From Bifidobacterium dentium JCM 1195 = DSM 20436 (lineage in GTDB: Bacteria; Actinomycetota; Actinomycetes; Actinomycetales; Bifidobacteriaceae): a stretch of DNA of 64,000 nucleotides. Of the stretch, positions 54,460 to 64,000 are shown piece by piece. The DNA lies in contig NZ_AP012326.1 in the NCBI RefSeq assembly GCF_001042595.1, positions 1,736,001 to 1,800,000 on the forward strand, read 5' to 3'. The notes below the pieces were generated by a model. The model ran no database searches. It was not told the DNA's origin and was given only the letters and a program-made list of their open reading frames with translations. How positions within the stretch are numbered: position 1 is the stretch's first letter; each line of letters starts with the position of its first letter. Both the position numbers and the translations under genes were made by a program.

Positions 54460-54891
54460 ATGGAAACCATGTACACGATGAAGCAAGCATGCGAACTCAC
54501 CGGCATGAACTATGAAGCGCTGAAATTCTACTGCAATTCCGAACTCGTTCCCGCGGTTGGGCGAGACGGACGCAATCATCGCATCTTCGACGACCAAGCC
54601 ATTGCATGGATCATCGGTTTGAACTGTTTGAAACGATGCGGCCTCAGTATCAAGGAGATGCAACACTACACCAAACTTTGCCAAGAAGGCGATTCCACTA
54701 TTGCGCAACGCAAGGAAATACTCGCGCAGAAGAGGGCCGTCCTCGAACAACGACTTACCGAAATCCAAGGAGACATCGACTATATCGACAAAAAGCAGCA
54801 GTACTACGACATCTTGCTTGCAGGAGAAACCCCATCCCCCGGAATCCTTGCCGAACTCAGACGCAGGCCGGACAGCGCCCCACGCCAATAA
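54460..54891 (+). CDS. MerR family transcriptional regulator
   Basis: A 143-residue regulator: winged helix-turn-helix (about residues 4-73, MYTMKQACELTGMNYEALKFY with the HRIFDDQAIAWI wing), then a dimerisation coiled coil (about 80-120, KEILAQKRAVLEQRLTEIQGDIDYI) and a short tail. There is no C-terminal ligand domain and no Cys pair for metal, so the signal is unknown. The family match starts at the ATG at 54469, while 54460 would be leaderless or nearly so because operator repeats run to 54458. Expected to regulate itself and the divergent reductase. Confidence 0.88.
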   Translation: METMYTMKQACELTGMNYEALKFYCNSELVPAVGRDGRNHRIFDDQAIAWIIGLNCLKRCGLSIKEMQHYTKLCQEGDSTIAQRKEILAQKRAVLEQRLTEIQGDIDYIDKKQQYYDILLAGETPSPGILAELRRRPDSAPRQ

Positions 54892-54957
54892 CATAGACGT
54901 GACGTCTCAAACACGGCACTGTCAAGGGGCGCGTATAGGTTAAAAGCACTTTGTACA

Positions 54958-55048
54958 TGCAGGGGAGCTTTTCGGCGGATGGTCGAAAGCTGAGAAAGGC
55001 GGCAAGCCTGACCCTTTGAACCTGTTGGTTAGGACCAACGTAGGGAGC
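54958..55048 (+). ncRNA. TPP riboswitch (THI element)
   Basis: The conserved TPP-sensing core is present: GGGGAGC at the 5' side, CTGAGA (54989-54994), the spacer helix GGCGGCAAGCC, ACCCTTTGAACCTG (55011-55024), then GGTTAGGACCAACGTAGGGA. It lies directly upstream of thiM, and its last bases overlap the thiM ribosome site, so thiamine pyrophosphate should shut translation or transcription of the operon. Confidence 0.95.
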
Positions 55049-55054
55049 AGCGTC

Positions 55055-55966
55055 ATGAGTGACAACTCATATATCGATACCTCATATAGCAGTGCCTCTA
55101 TCGATGCACTATGCGGAGATGCACTACGTGAACGGATCGCGCAAGCCGTCAACGATGTGCGTGAGCAAACGCCGCTGGCGCAGTCGTTTACCAATTTCGT
55201 CACCATCAACCTCGTAGCCAATGCCCAGCTTGCGGCGGGCGGCACCGCGGCCATGAGCTTCCTGCCGGATGACATCATCGACACCGCCGAAATCGCAGGA
55301 TCGAACTACATCAATGTGGGCACGCTCCTGCCGTTCTACAAGGAAGCGCTGCCTCAGATCGCCTACGAGCTGCACAAGAACGGCAAGACTTGGGTGCTTG
55401 ACCCGGTTGCCGCCGGCATCGGCAAGACGCGCACCGCGATTCTCGAATCCTTCCGCATGTATCCGCCGACCATCGTGCGCGGCAACGCCAGTGAAATCAT
55501 CGCACTCGACGCGATGTGGGGACTCGCCACGTCCGACTCCGTTACTTCCGGCACCCGTCCGGCAGGCGTGGAGGCCGTCGACGAGGTGGACGCCGCGATC
55601 GAGGCCGCCCAGCGCATGGCGCGTCACCTGGCGAAGCACTCGCCTTCAGGCAAGGGTGCCGTCGCCGTATCCGGCGCCGTCGATCTGGTGACCGACGGCG
55701 AGCATACCTTCCGACTGCCCGGCGGCAGCGCGATGATGACGAAGATCACCGGCGCCGGCTGCTCGTTGGGCGGCGTGACCGCAACGTATCTGGCGGTCTC
55801 CGAACCGCTGGTCGCAGCCATTTCCGCATCGTTGCTCTACAATCGCGCATCCGAAATCGCCGAGCAGGAATCCAATGGACCGGGATCCTTCCAGGTCGCA
55901 CTGCTCGATGCCCTGTGGAATGTGACCGCCGAGCAGGTGGCCGCTTCCGAAATCATCGAGGACTGA
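55055..55966 (+). CDS. thiM: Hydroxyethylthiazole kinase
   Basis: Phosphorylates 4-methyl-5-hydroxyethylthiazole for thiamine salvage. The 303-residue protein contains PLAQSFTNFVTINLVANAQLA, GGTAAMSF, the ATP site VLDPVAAG and PTIVRGNASEI, and the catalytic Cys in KITGAGCSLGGV. It is somewhat longer than the usual ~265 residues, with an extra N-terminal segment. The ATG at 55055 follows the AGGGAG that is also part of the riboswitch; an in-frame start 13 codons earlier lies inside the riboswitch and is rejected. Confidence 0.94.
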   Translation: MSDNSYIDTSYSSASIDALCGDALRERIAQAVNDVREQTPLAQSFTNFVTINLVANAQLAAGGTAAMSFLPDDIIDTAEIAGSNYINVGTLLPFYKEALPQIAYELHKNGKTWVLDPVAAGIGKTRTAILESFRMYPPTIVRGNASEIIALDAMWGLATSDSVTSGTRPAGVEAVDEVDAAIEAAQRMARHLAKHSPSGKGAVAVSGAVDLVTDGEHTFRLPGGSAMMTKITGAGCSLGGVTATYLAVSEPLVAAISASLLYNRASEIAEQESNGPGSFQVALLDALWNVTAEQVAASEIIED

Positions 55967-58705
<2,739 letters not shown>

Positions 58706-58792
58706 GCCAGAGCAAACGGTCTCCCCGACCATCCCCAGGCCCTTTCACGGCAGCTTCATCCATGGGAATCACAAGATAACAAAGGAGCATTC

Positions 58793-59635
58793 ATGACCAG
58801 CACATTGCCACCGGTATTGAGCATCGCAGGATCGGATTCCTCCGGCGGCGCGGGCATTCAGGCCGATCTGAAGACCATGCTCGCCAACGGTGTATTCGGC
58901 ATGACCGCCATCGCGGCGCTGACCGCGCAGAACACCACCGGCGTGCGCATGGTCACGAATACCCCACCAGACATGCTCGCCGCACAGATCGACGCCGTGT
59001 TCGAGGACATTCCACCGCTGGCGGTGAAGATCGGCATGGTCTCCAGCGTCGAGCTGATTGACGTGATCGCCGATCGACTGACCTTCCACAAGGCCACGAA
59101 CGTCGTACTCGACCCGGTGATGGTGGCCACTTCCGGAGCCAAACTCATCGAGGATGACGCCATCGCGGCGCTGACTTCCCAACTGTTTCCGCTGGCCACG
59201 GTGATCACGCCGAACATGCCGGAAACGCAGGCGCTGTGCGATCTGGCCGTCACGCAGGGCGCGCAGCCAATCAACTATGACAATGGCGAAAGCATCTCCA
59301 CACCCGCCGATATGACGGTGGCAGGGCATCTGCTAGCGGATCATTTCGACTGTGCGGTACTCGTCAAGGGCGGCCATGGCACACAGGATGCCAGTGACGT
59401 GCTGGTCGAGCCGAACGGTCGAGTGACCTGGTTCACGGGTCATCGCGTCGATAATCCGAATACGCATGGCACCGGATGCACGCTGTCGTCCGCCATCGCA
59501 TCGCATCTGGCGCTTGGCGAGGATCTGCCGACCGCCGTCGACCATGCCAAGCTGTATCTGACGGGCGCCTTGGAGGCGCAGCTCGATCTCGGCCATGGCT
59601 CCGGCCCGATGGACCACGCGTGGCGGTGGCGCTGA
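58793..59635 (+). CDS. thiD: Hydroxymethylpyrimidine / phosphomethylpyrimidine kinase
   Basis: Phosphorylates HMP and HMP-P to HMP-PP for ThiE. The 280-residue ribokinase-type protein shows LSIAGSDSSGGAGIQADLK at the N-terminus, VVLDPVMVATSG, TPNMPE and the anion-hole/catalytic Cys in NTHGTGCTLSSAIA. AAAGGAG lies 6 bases before the ATG. With ThiE-ThiC and ThiM it completes the pyrimidine branch and thiazole salvage; thiazole synthesis genes (thiG, thiS, thiF) are not in the window. Confidence 0.95.
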   Translation: MTSTLPPVLSIAGSDSSGGAGIQADLKTMLANGVFGMTAIAALTAQNTTGVRMVTNTPPDMLAAQIDAVFEDIPPLAVKIGMVSSVELIDVIADRLTFHKATNVVLDPVMVATSGAKLIEDDAIAALTSQLFPLATVITPNMPETQALCDLAVTQGAQPINYDNGESISTPADMTVAGHLLADHFDCAVLVKGGHGTQDASDVLVEPNGRVTWFTGHRVDNPNTHGTGCTLSSAIASHLALGEDLPTAVDHAKLYLTGALEAQLDLGHGSGPMDHAWRWR

Positions 59636-59701
59636 CCGTACGGGCTGAACCATCGCATAAGCTGAATCATAATGAAAAGACGAGCCGAAGAAAGGAATAC
59701 C

Positions 59702-60076
59702 ATGTCCCTTGATCGCAACGCCGAACGGCAGGAGGTGCCGGTCGACCCGGCAACCGGCAAGCCGTATATCAACACCTTGGCCGCCGTCGCCATCTCCCCT
59801 GCCGGCGCAAGTCCGGAAAAATCCACCTACGTGTCGCAGGCGGTCGACGTGATTCGCCAATCCGGACTGCCGAACGAGACCAATGCGATGTTCACCAACA
59901 TCGAAGGCGACATCGACGATGTGCTCAAGGTGATCCGCGATGCCACCATGAAGCTCGCCGGACAGGGCTACCGTACCGACGTGGTGATCAGGCTTGACAT
60001 CCGTCCCGGATTCGAAGGCCAGATTCACGCCAAGCAGGAACTCGTCGATGAGATTCTTTCCGGCGACCAACAATGA
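59702..60076 (+). CDS. Thiamine-binding family protein (DUF77 / MTH1187 type)
   Basis: A 124-residue ferredoxin-like domain protein (LAAVAISPAGASPEKSTYVSQAVDVIRQSGL, GDIDDVLKVIRDATMKL, VIRLDIRPG). Proteins of this family (TIGR00106) bind thiamine or a precursor, and its place as the last gene of the thiamine operon agrees. The exact ligand and role are not established from sequence. AAAGGA precedes the ATG at 59702. Confidence 0.82.
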   Translation: MSLDRNAERQEVPVDPATGKPYINTLAAVAISPAGASPEKSTYVSQAVDVIRQSGLPNETNAMFTNIEGDIDDVLKVIRDATMKLAGQGYRTDVVIRLDIRPGFEGQIHAKQELVDEILSGDQQ

Positions 60077-60151
60077 TGCGGCACTGACACACCGTCGGTT
60101 TTCTCAAGAAATGCAATCCTCCGGAATAAGGGAAGGTATAGTGTTGCCCTT

Positions 60152-61195
60152 ATGACGACGATGAAGGAAATTGCCGAAAAGACCGGTGTGTCCGTATCCA
60201 CCGTTTCCCTGGTGCTCAATAAACGCGATGTCGGGCGTGTCAAGCCCGACATCGCGCAACGCGTTCGTCAGACCGCCACCGATCTGGGGTATAAGCCCAA
60301 TCCTCTGGCGCGAAGCCTTCGTACCAGCAAGACCCGCATCCTCGGGTTCATCAGCGAAGAGGTCGCGACCACTCCGTACGCAGGCGGCATCATTCTGGGC
60401 GCTCAGGATGCGGCCAGCACCTACGGCTATATGCTGATCACCGTCAGCACCGACGGACAGGCCAGCGAGGAAAGCGAGATCGCCGCACTGAAGCGGTACG
60501 GCGTGGACGGCTTCTTCTATTCGAAGATGTCGAACCGCATCGCCACCGTGCCGAAAAGCCTGTCCGATTATCCGGTCGTGCTGGTGGATGCCACCGACGC
60601 GAACAACACACTCCCCAGCGTCGAACCGGACGAATTCCAAATCGCCTACGATGCCACCAGTCGTCTGATCGAAGCCGGTTGCGAACGTATCGCCTATGTC
60701 GGCTGCTCCGAGAACATGATCGCCCAGGACGGTCGTCTTGCCGGCTACCGCGCCGCATTGGAAGGCACCGACCACGGTTTCGATGCATCGTTGGTATGTA
60801 ACGTATTGAACAATGGTCCGGCCTTGCGTGCCGTGGATGCATTGTTCAATACGTACAATCCCGATGGATTCTTCTGTTTCAACGATGCACGCGCCTGGTA
60901 TGTGTACGAGTGCGCCGCCCGCCGTGGTCTGACCGTAGGCAAGGATCTCTCGGTCGTTGGCGTGGATAACCACCGTGTGTTCGCCGAGACTTTGGAACCA
61001 CAGCTGACCACCGTGGAACTGCCTCATTACGAGATGGGATATTGGGCCGCCTGCAAGCTGATCTCCATGATCGAAGGCAAACCGGTCGACACCACCAAAT
61101 GGCCGCGAACCACATCTCCCCTGCCACCGCTTGATGCCCCGATTCCCGCGAAGATTCATTGCGCCCTGATCGAAAAGGGCTCTGTGGCCCGCTGA
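60152..61195 (+). CDS. LacI family regulator, probable sucrose-utilisation repressor
   Basis: A 347-residue repressor: N-terminal LacI helix-turn-helix (TMKEIAEKTGVSVSTVSLVLN) with hinge helix (NPLARSLRTSKT), then a periplasmic-binding-protein-like sensor domain (about residues 65-345; TRILGFISEEV, GVDGFFYSKMS, RIAYVGCSE). It precedes the sucrose permease and invertase genes and is followed by palindromes of the LacI type in their promoter, so it is the likely ScrR-type repressor with sucrose or a derivative as inducer (inference). GGGAAGG lies somewhat far upstream of the ATG; ATG at 60161 is an alternative. Confidence 0.9.
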   Translation: MTTMKEIAEKTGVSVSTVSLVLNKRDVGRVKPDIAQRVRQTATDLGYKPNPLARSLRTSKTRILGFISEEVATTPYAGGIILGAQDAASTYGYMLITVSTDGQASEESEIAALKRYGVDGFFYSKMSNRIATVPKSLSDYPVVLVDATDANNTLPSVEPDEFQIAYDATSRLIEAGCERIAYVGCSENMIAQDGRLAGYRAALEGTDHGFDASLVCNVLNNGPALRAVDALFNTYNPDGFFCFNDARAWYVYECAARRGLTVGKDLSVVGVDNHRVFAETLEPQLTTVELPHYEMGYWAACKLISMIEGKPVDTTKWPRTTSPLPPLDAPIPAKIHCALIEKGSVAR

Positions 61196-61244
61196 CGCCC
61201 CGGCGCCCCACCCCGACGCAAGCCATCGACCATACTCACGACAC

Positions 61245-61280
61245 GCCGAAGGGGTGGTATTGGCATACCCCACTTTCGGC
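61245..61280 (+). terminator. Imperfect hairpin after the LacI gene
   Basis: GCCGAAGGGGTGGTAT (61245-61260) and ATACCCCACTTTCGGC (61265-61280) pair over 16 bases with three mismatches, around a 4-base loop. It lies 50 bases after the LacI stop codon and is its likely terminator. Confidence 0.65.
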
Positions 61281-61319
61281 TTCATTCCGGCAATTGTGTA
61301 TATCCTTTGCGATTATTGG

Positions 61320-61350
61320 CGTCAATCGATTTACGTCAATCGATTGACGT
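61320..61350. promoter_or_regulatory. Two overlapping LacI-type operators before the sucrose permease gene
   Basis: ACGTCAATCGATTGACGT (61333-61350) is a perfect 18-bp palindrome. A near-copy, CGTCAATCGATTTACG (61320-61335, one change), overlaps it by two to three bases with centres 14 bases apart. They lie about 125 bases before the permease start, in a 280-base intergenic region (61196-61475) that holds no gene. Confidence 0.88.
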
Positions 61351-61475
61351 GTTACACTTGAGTCAGTTCGCCACCCGACATGGCAGCTGGGAAGACGAAC
61401 GGTAAACAATACAACATCAGCAAATAACAGCGGTGTCGCACGGCAGCGGCACCAAGAAGAGAAAAAGAGAAATCA

Positions 61476-62801
61476 ATGGCAAGCTCAACTCGATCTGCAT
61501 GGAAGAATCCTTCCTATCTGCAGAGCTCCTTTGGCATCTTCATGTTCTTCTGCTCCTGGGGCATCTGGTGGTCCTTCTTCTCCAGGTGGCTTACCGACCC
61601 GACCCACGGCTTGGGCATGACCTCCGCCGAGCAGGGCCAGATCTACTCCATCAACTCGCTGGCCACTTTGGTCATCATGTTCGCCTACGGCGCCATTCAG
61701 GACCAGCTTGGCATCAAGCGCAAGCTCGTCATCTTCATTTCCGCCGTAGCGGCACTGGTCGGCCCGTTCGTGCAGTTCGTATATGCCCCGATGCTCACCG
61801 CCGGCGGCGCAACCCGCTACGCAGGCGTGCTCATCGGCTCCATCGTGCTGTCCGCAGGCTTCATGGCCGGTTGCTCCCTGTTCGAGGCGGTCACCGAACG
61901 CTATTCCCGTAAGTTCGGCTTTGAATACGGCCAGTCCCGTGCCTGGGGCTCCTTCGGCTACGCAATCGTGGCGCTGTGCGCAGGCTTCCTGTTCAACATC
62001 AACCCGCTGCTCAACTTCTGGGTCGGCTCCATCTGCGGCCTCGGCATGCTGTGCGTCTACGCCTTCTGGGTTCCGTCCGAGCAGAAGGTAGAGCTCAAGA
62101 AGGAAGCCGATCCGAACGCCACGCCGACCAACCCGTCCTTCAAGGAGATGATCTCCGTCCTGAAGATGCCGACCCTGTGGGTGCTCATCGTCTTCATGCT
62201 GCTGACCAACACCTTCTACACCGTGTTCGACCAGCAGATGTTCCCGAACTACTACGCCTCCCTCTTCTCCACCACTGAAATCGGCAACGCCACCTACGGC
62301 ACCCTGAACTCCTTCCAGGTGTTCCTCGAGTCCGCCATGATGGGCGTGGTTCCGATCATCATGAAGAAGATCGGCGTTCGCAACTCCCTGCTGCTCGGCG
62401 CAACCGTGATGTTCCTGCGCATCGGCCTGTGCGGCGTGTTCCACGACCCGATTTCCGTGTCCATCGTCAAGCTGTTCCACTCCATCGAGGTCCCGCTGTT
62501 CTGCCTGCCGGCGTTCCGCTACTTCACCCTGCACTTCGACACCAAGCTGTCGGCGACCCTGTACATGGTGGGCTTCCAGATCGCCTCCCAGGTCGGCCAG
62601 GTGATCTTCTCCACCCCGCTTGGCGCACTGCATGACGCCATGGGCGACCGTCCGACCTTCTTCACCATCTCCGCCATCGTGCTCGCAGCACTGGTCTACG
62701 GCACCTTCGTCATCAAGAAGGACGACCAGGAGGTCGGCGGCGATCCGTTCTACACCGACAAGCAGCTCAAGGCAATGGAAGCCTCCAAGGCCAACGCCTG
62801 A
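61476..62801 (+). CDS. MFS sucrose (oligosaccharide:H+) permease
   Basis: A 441-residue transporter with 12 helices of the LacY/CscB type: NPSYLQSSFGIFMFFCSWGIWWSFF at helix 1, FEYGQSRAWGSFGYA in the helix 4-5 region (the Glu-Arg pair used for sugar and proton binding), and a central loop around residue 200. Gene context (repressor upstream, invertase downstream) points to sucrose uptake with protons; raffinose or other beta-fructosides are possible. It starts with ATGGCAAGC after an AAGAGAAA-rich leader. Confidence 0.9.
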   Translation: MASSTRSAWKNPSYLQSSFGIFMFFCSWGIWWSFFSRWLTDPTHGLGMTSAEQGQIYSINSLATLVIMFAYGAIQDQLGIKRKLVIFISAVAALVGPFVQFVYAPMLTAGGATRYAGVLIGSIVLSAGFMAGCSLFEAVTERYSRKFGFEYGQSRAWGSFGYAIVALCAGFLFNINPLLNFWVGSICGLGMLCVYAFWVPSEQKVELKKEADPNATPTNPSFKEMISVLKMPTLWVLIVFMLLTNTFYTVFDQQMFPNYYASLFSTTEIGNATYGTLNSFQVFLESAMMGVVPIIMKKIGVRNSLLLGATVMFLRIGLCGVFHDPISVSIVKLFHSIEVPLFCLPAFRYFTLHFDTKLSATLYMVGFQIASQVGQVIFSTPLGALHDAMGDRPTFFTISAIVLAALVYGTFVIKKDDQEVGGDPFYTDKQLKAMEASKANA

Positions 62802-62840
62802 GTCGCAAATCCCGAATCGTAGAACGACCTGAAAACGTGG

Positions 62841-62877
62841 TGCTCGAAGCGGTTTTCCCCTTTTGCCGCTTCGGGCA
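62841..62877 (+). terminator. Hairpin between permease and invertase genes
   Basis: TGCTCGAAGCGG (62841-62852) and CCGCTTCGGGCA (62866-62877) pair over 12 bp with one G-U, around a 13-base T/C-rich loop. It may act as an attenuator or mRNA-stability element inside the operon; no T run follows the stem. Confidence 0.6.
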
Positions 62878-62931
62878 TCATCACCATAACCAAACACATC
62901 AATCACATTCCCTCATGAAAGGCAATCAACG

Positions 62932-64000
62932 ATGACTGGCTTCACCCCGGACGCACCGGTGCTCAACGAATTTACGAACCATGGCGAAGAGCTGGCCAAA
63001 GCCGAAGCGGGCGTGGCCGCAATGTTCGCCAAGCGCAACAACCGCTGGTATCCGAAGTTCCACATCGCCTCCGACGGCGGATGGATCAACGATCCGAACG
63101 GCCTGTGCTACTACAAGGGTCGCTGGCACGTGTTCTACCAGCTGCACCCATATGGCACCCAGTGGGGCCCCATGCACTGGGGTCACGTCTCCTCCACCGA
63201 CATGGTCAACTGGAAGCGCGAGCCGGTCATGTTCGCCCCGTCTCTTGAGCAAGAGAAGAACGGCGTGTTCTCCGGTTCCGCGGTGATCGGCGACGACGGC
63301 GAGCTCAAGTTCTACTACACCGGCCATCGTTGGGCCAACGGCGTGGACAACACCGGCGGCGACTGGCAGGTGCAGATGCTCGCCGAACCGGATAACGACG
63401 AGTTGACCAGCGCTACCAAGCGCGGCATGATCATCGATTGCCCGACCGATCAGGTGGATCACCACTATCGTGATCCGAAGGTGTGGAAGACCGGCGACAA
63501 ATGGTACATGACCTTTGGCGTCTCCTCCGCCGAGAAGCGTGGCCAGATGTGGCTGTTCTCCTCCGACGACATGGTGCGCTGGACCTATGAGCGCGTGCTG
63601 TTCGAGCATCCGGATCCGAACGTGTTCATGCTTGAATGCCCGGACTTCTTCCCGATTCGAGACGCGGAAGGCAACGAGAAGTGGGTCATCGGCTTCTCCG
63701 CCATGGGTGCGAAGCCGAGCGGTTTCATGAACCGGAACGTGAACAATGCCGGATACATGATCGGCACGTGGACCCCGGGTGAGGCTTTCCAGCCGGAAAC
63801 CGAGTTCCGCCTGTGGGACTGGGGTCACAACTACTATGCCCCGCAGTCGTTCAATGACGACAAGCGCCAGATCGTCTACGGCTGGATGAGCCCGTTCGTC
63901 GAGCCAATTCCGATGCAGGACGACGGCTGGTGCGGCAACCTGACCCTGCCTCGTGAGATTACGCTGGGTGCCGATGGCGATCTGCACACCGCTCCGGTCG
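62932..64000 (+). CDS. GH32 beta-fructofuranosidase (cut by window end)
   Basis: Hydrolyses sucrose and beta-2,1/2,6 fructosides in the cytoplasm after uptake. 356 codons are present; the C-terminal part including the beta-sandwich domain lies beyond the window. Family motifs are visible: WINDPNG (residues 51-57; Asp54 is the nucleophile), FSGS (~113), RDPK (180-183, transition-state Asp181) and ECPD (Glu235, acid/base). No signal peptide. Bifidobacterial enzymes of this kind favour short fructo-oligosaccharides. The ATG at 62932 follows AAAGG; it is 130 bases after the permease gene. Confidence 0.93.
   Translation, partial: MTGFTPDAPVLNEFTNHGEELAKAEAGVAAMFAKRNNRWYPKFHIASDGGWINDPNGLCYYKGRWHVFYQLHPYGTQWGPMHWGHVSSTDMVNWKREPVMFAPSLEQEKNGVFSGSAVIGDDGELKFYYTGHRWANGVDNTGGDWQVQMLAEPDNDELTSATKRGMIIDCPTDQVDHHYRDPKVWKTGDKWYMTFGVSSAEKRGQMWLFSSDDMVRWTYERVLFEHPDPNVFMLECPDFFPIRDAEGNEKWVIGFSAMGAKPSGFMNRNVNNAGYMIGTWTPGEAFQPETEFRLWDWGHNYYAPQSFNDDKRQIVYGWMSPFVEPIPMQDDGWCGNLTLPREITLGADGDLHTAPV

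Noticed and set aside
61485..62906. 473-codon open frame on the minus strand
   Set aside because: Antisense to the sucrose permease; composition (Asp/Glu/His/Gly) reflects reversed membrane-helix codons.

Overview
The window is high-GC, gene-dense chromosomal DNA from a Bifidobacterium. Supporting signs are an actinobacterial ftsZ-sepF-yggT-divIVA-lspA-rluD-dnaE block, actinobacterial LexA boxes beside a LysM gene and nrdR, a PriA-type hisA, a fused ThiE-ThiC, and a sucrose cassette with an invertase and an MFS permease. Protein similarity feels closest to the B. adolescentis / B. catenulatum group, but the species cannot be fixed from sequence alone. I see no rRNA, tRNA, CRISPR array, phage gene or insertion sequence.

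Layout. 1-16.6 kb is housekeeping: the end of a HelD-like helicase, serA, nrdR, a LysM protein divergent from lexA with three LexA boxes, a CDF cation exporter, L-lactate dehydrogenase with an upstream LacI-type palindrome, hflX, an rRNA-methyltransferase-like gene overlapping hrpA, an MFS exporter, a membrane-anchored extracytoplasmic protein and a GlnA2-type glutamine synthetase.

16.7-34.1 kb is a complete-looking type VII (ESX-like) secretion locus in two divergent units around a 430-bp AT-rich control region. The minus-strand unit runs from two WXG100 genes through a third small WXG protein, a free mycosin protease, three large candidate substrates, a coiled-coil protein, an EccD-like protein without a ubiquitin-like domain and an RDD-FHA protein to the three-ATPase EccC. 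The plus-strand unit encodes canonical EccD and a single-chain EccB-mycosin fusion. No EccE and no typical EspG or EccA is visible. This is the most interesting part of the window.

34.1-39.5 kb is a hisD-hisC-hisB-orf-hisH-hisA operon. 39.7-53.2 kb holds an OFA-family MFS transporter, dnaE, a small membrane protein, then rluD, lspA, a DivIVA homologue with 13 exact 11-residue repeats, yggT, sepF, ftsZ, dusB and glyS. 53.5-54.9 kb is an aldo/keto reductase divergent from a MerR regulator over palindromic operators. 54.9-60.1 kb is a thiamine operon headed by a TPP riboswitch (thiM, thiE-thiC fusion, thiD, a thiamine-binding-type protein). 60.1-64 kb is a sucrose locus: LacI repressor, overlapping palindromic operators, MFS permease and a GH32 beta-fructofuranosidase cut by the window end.
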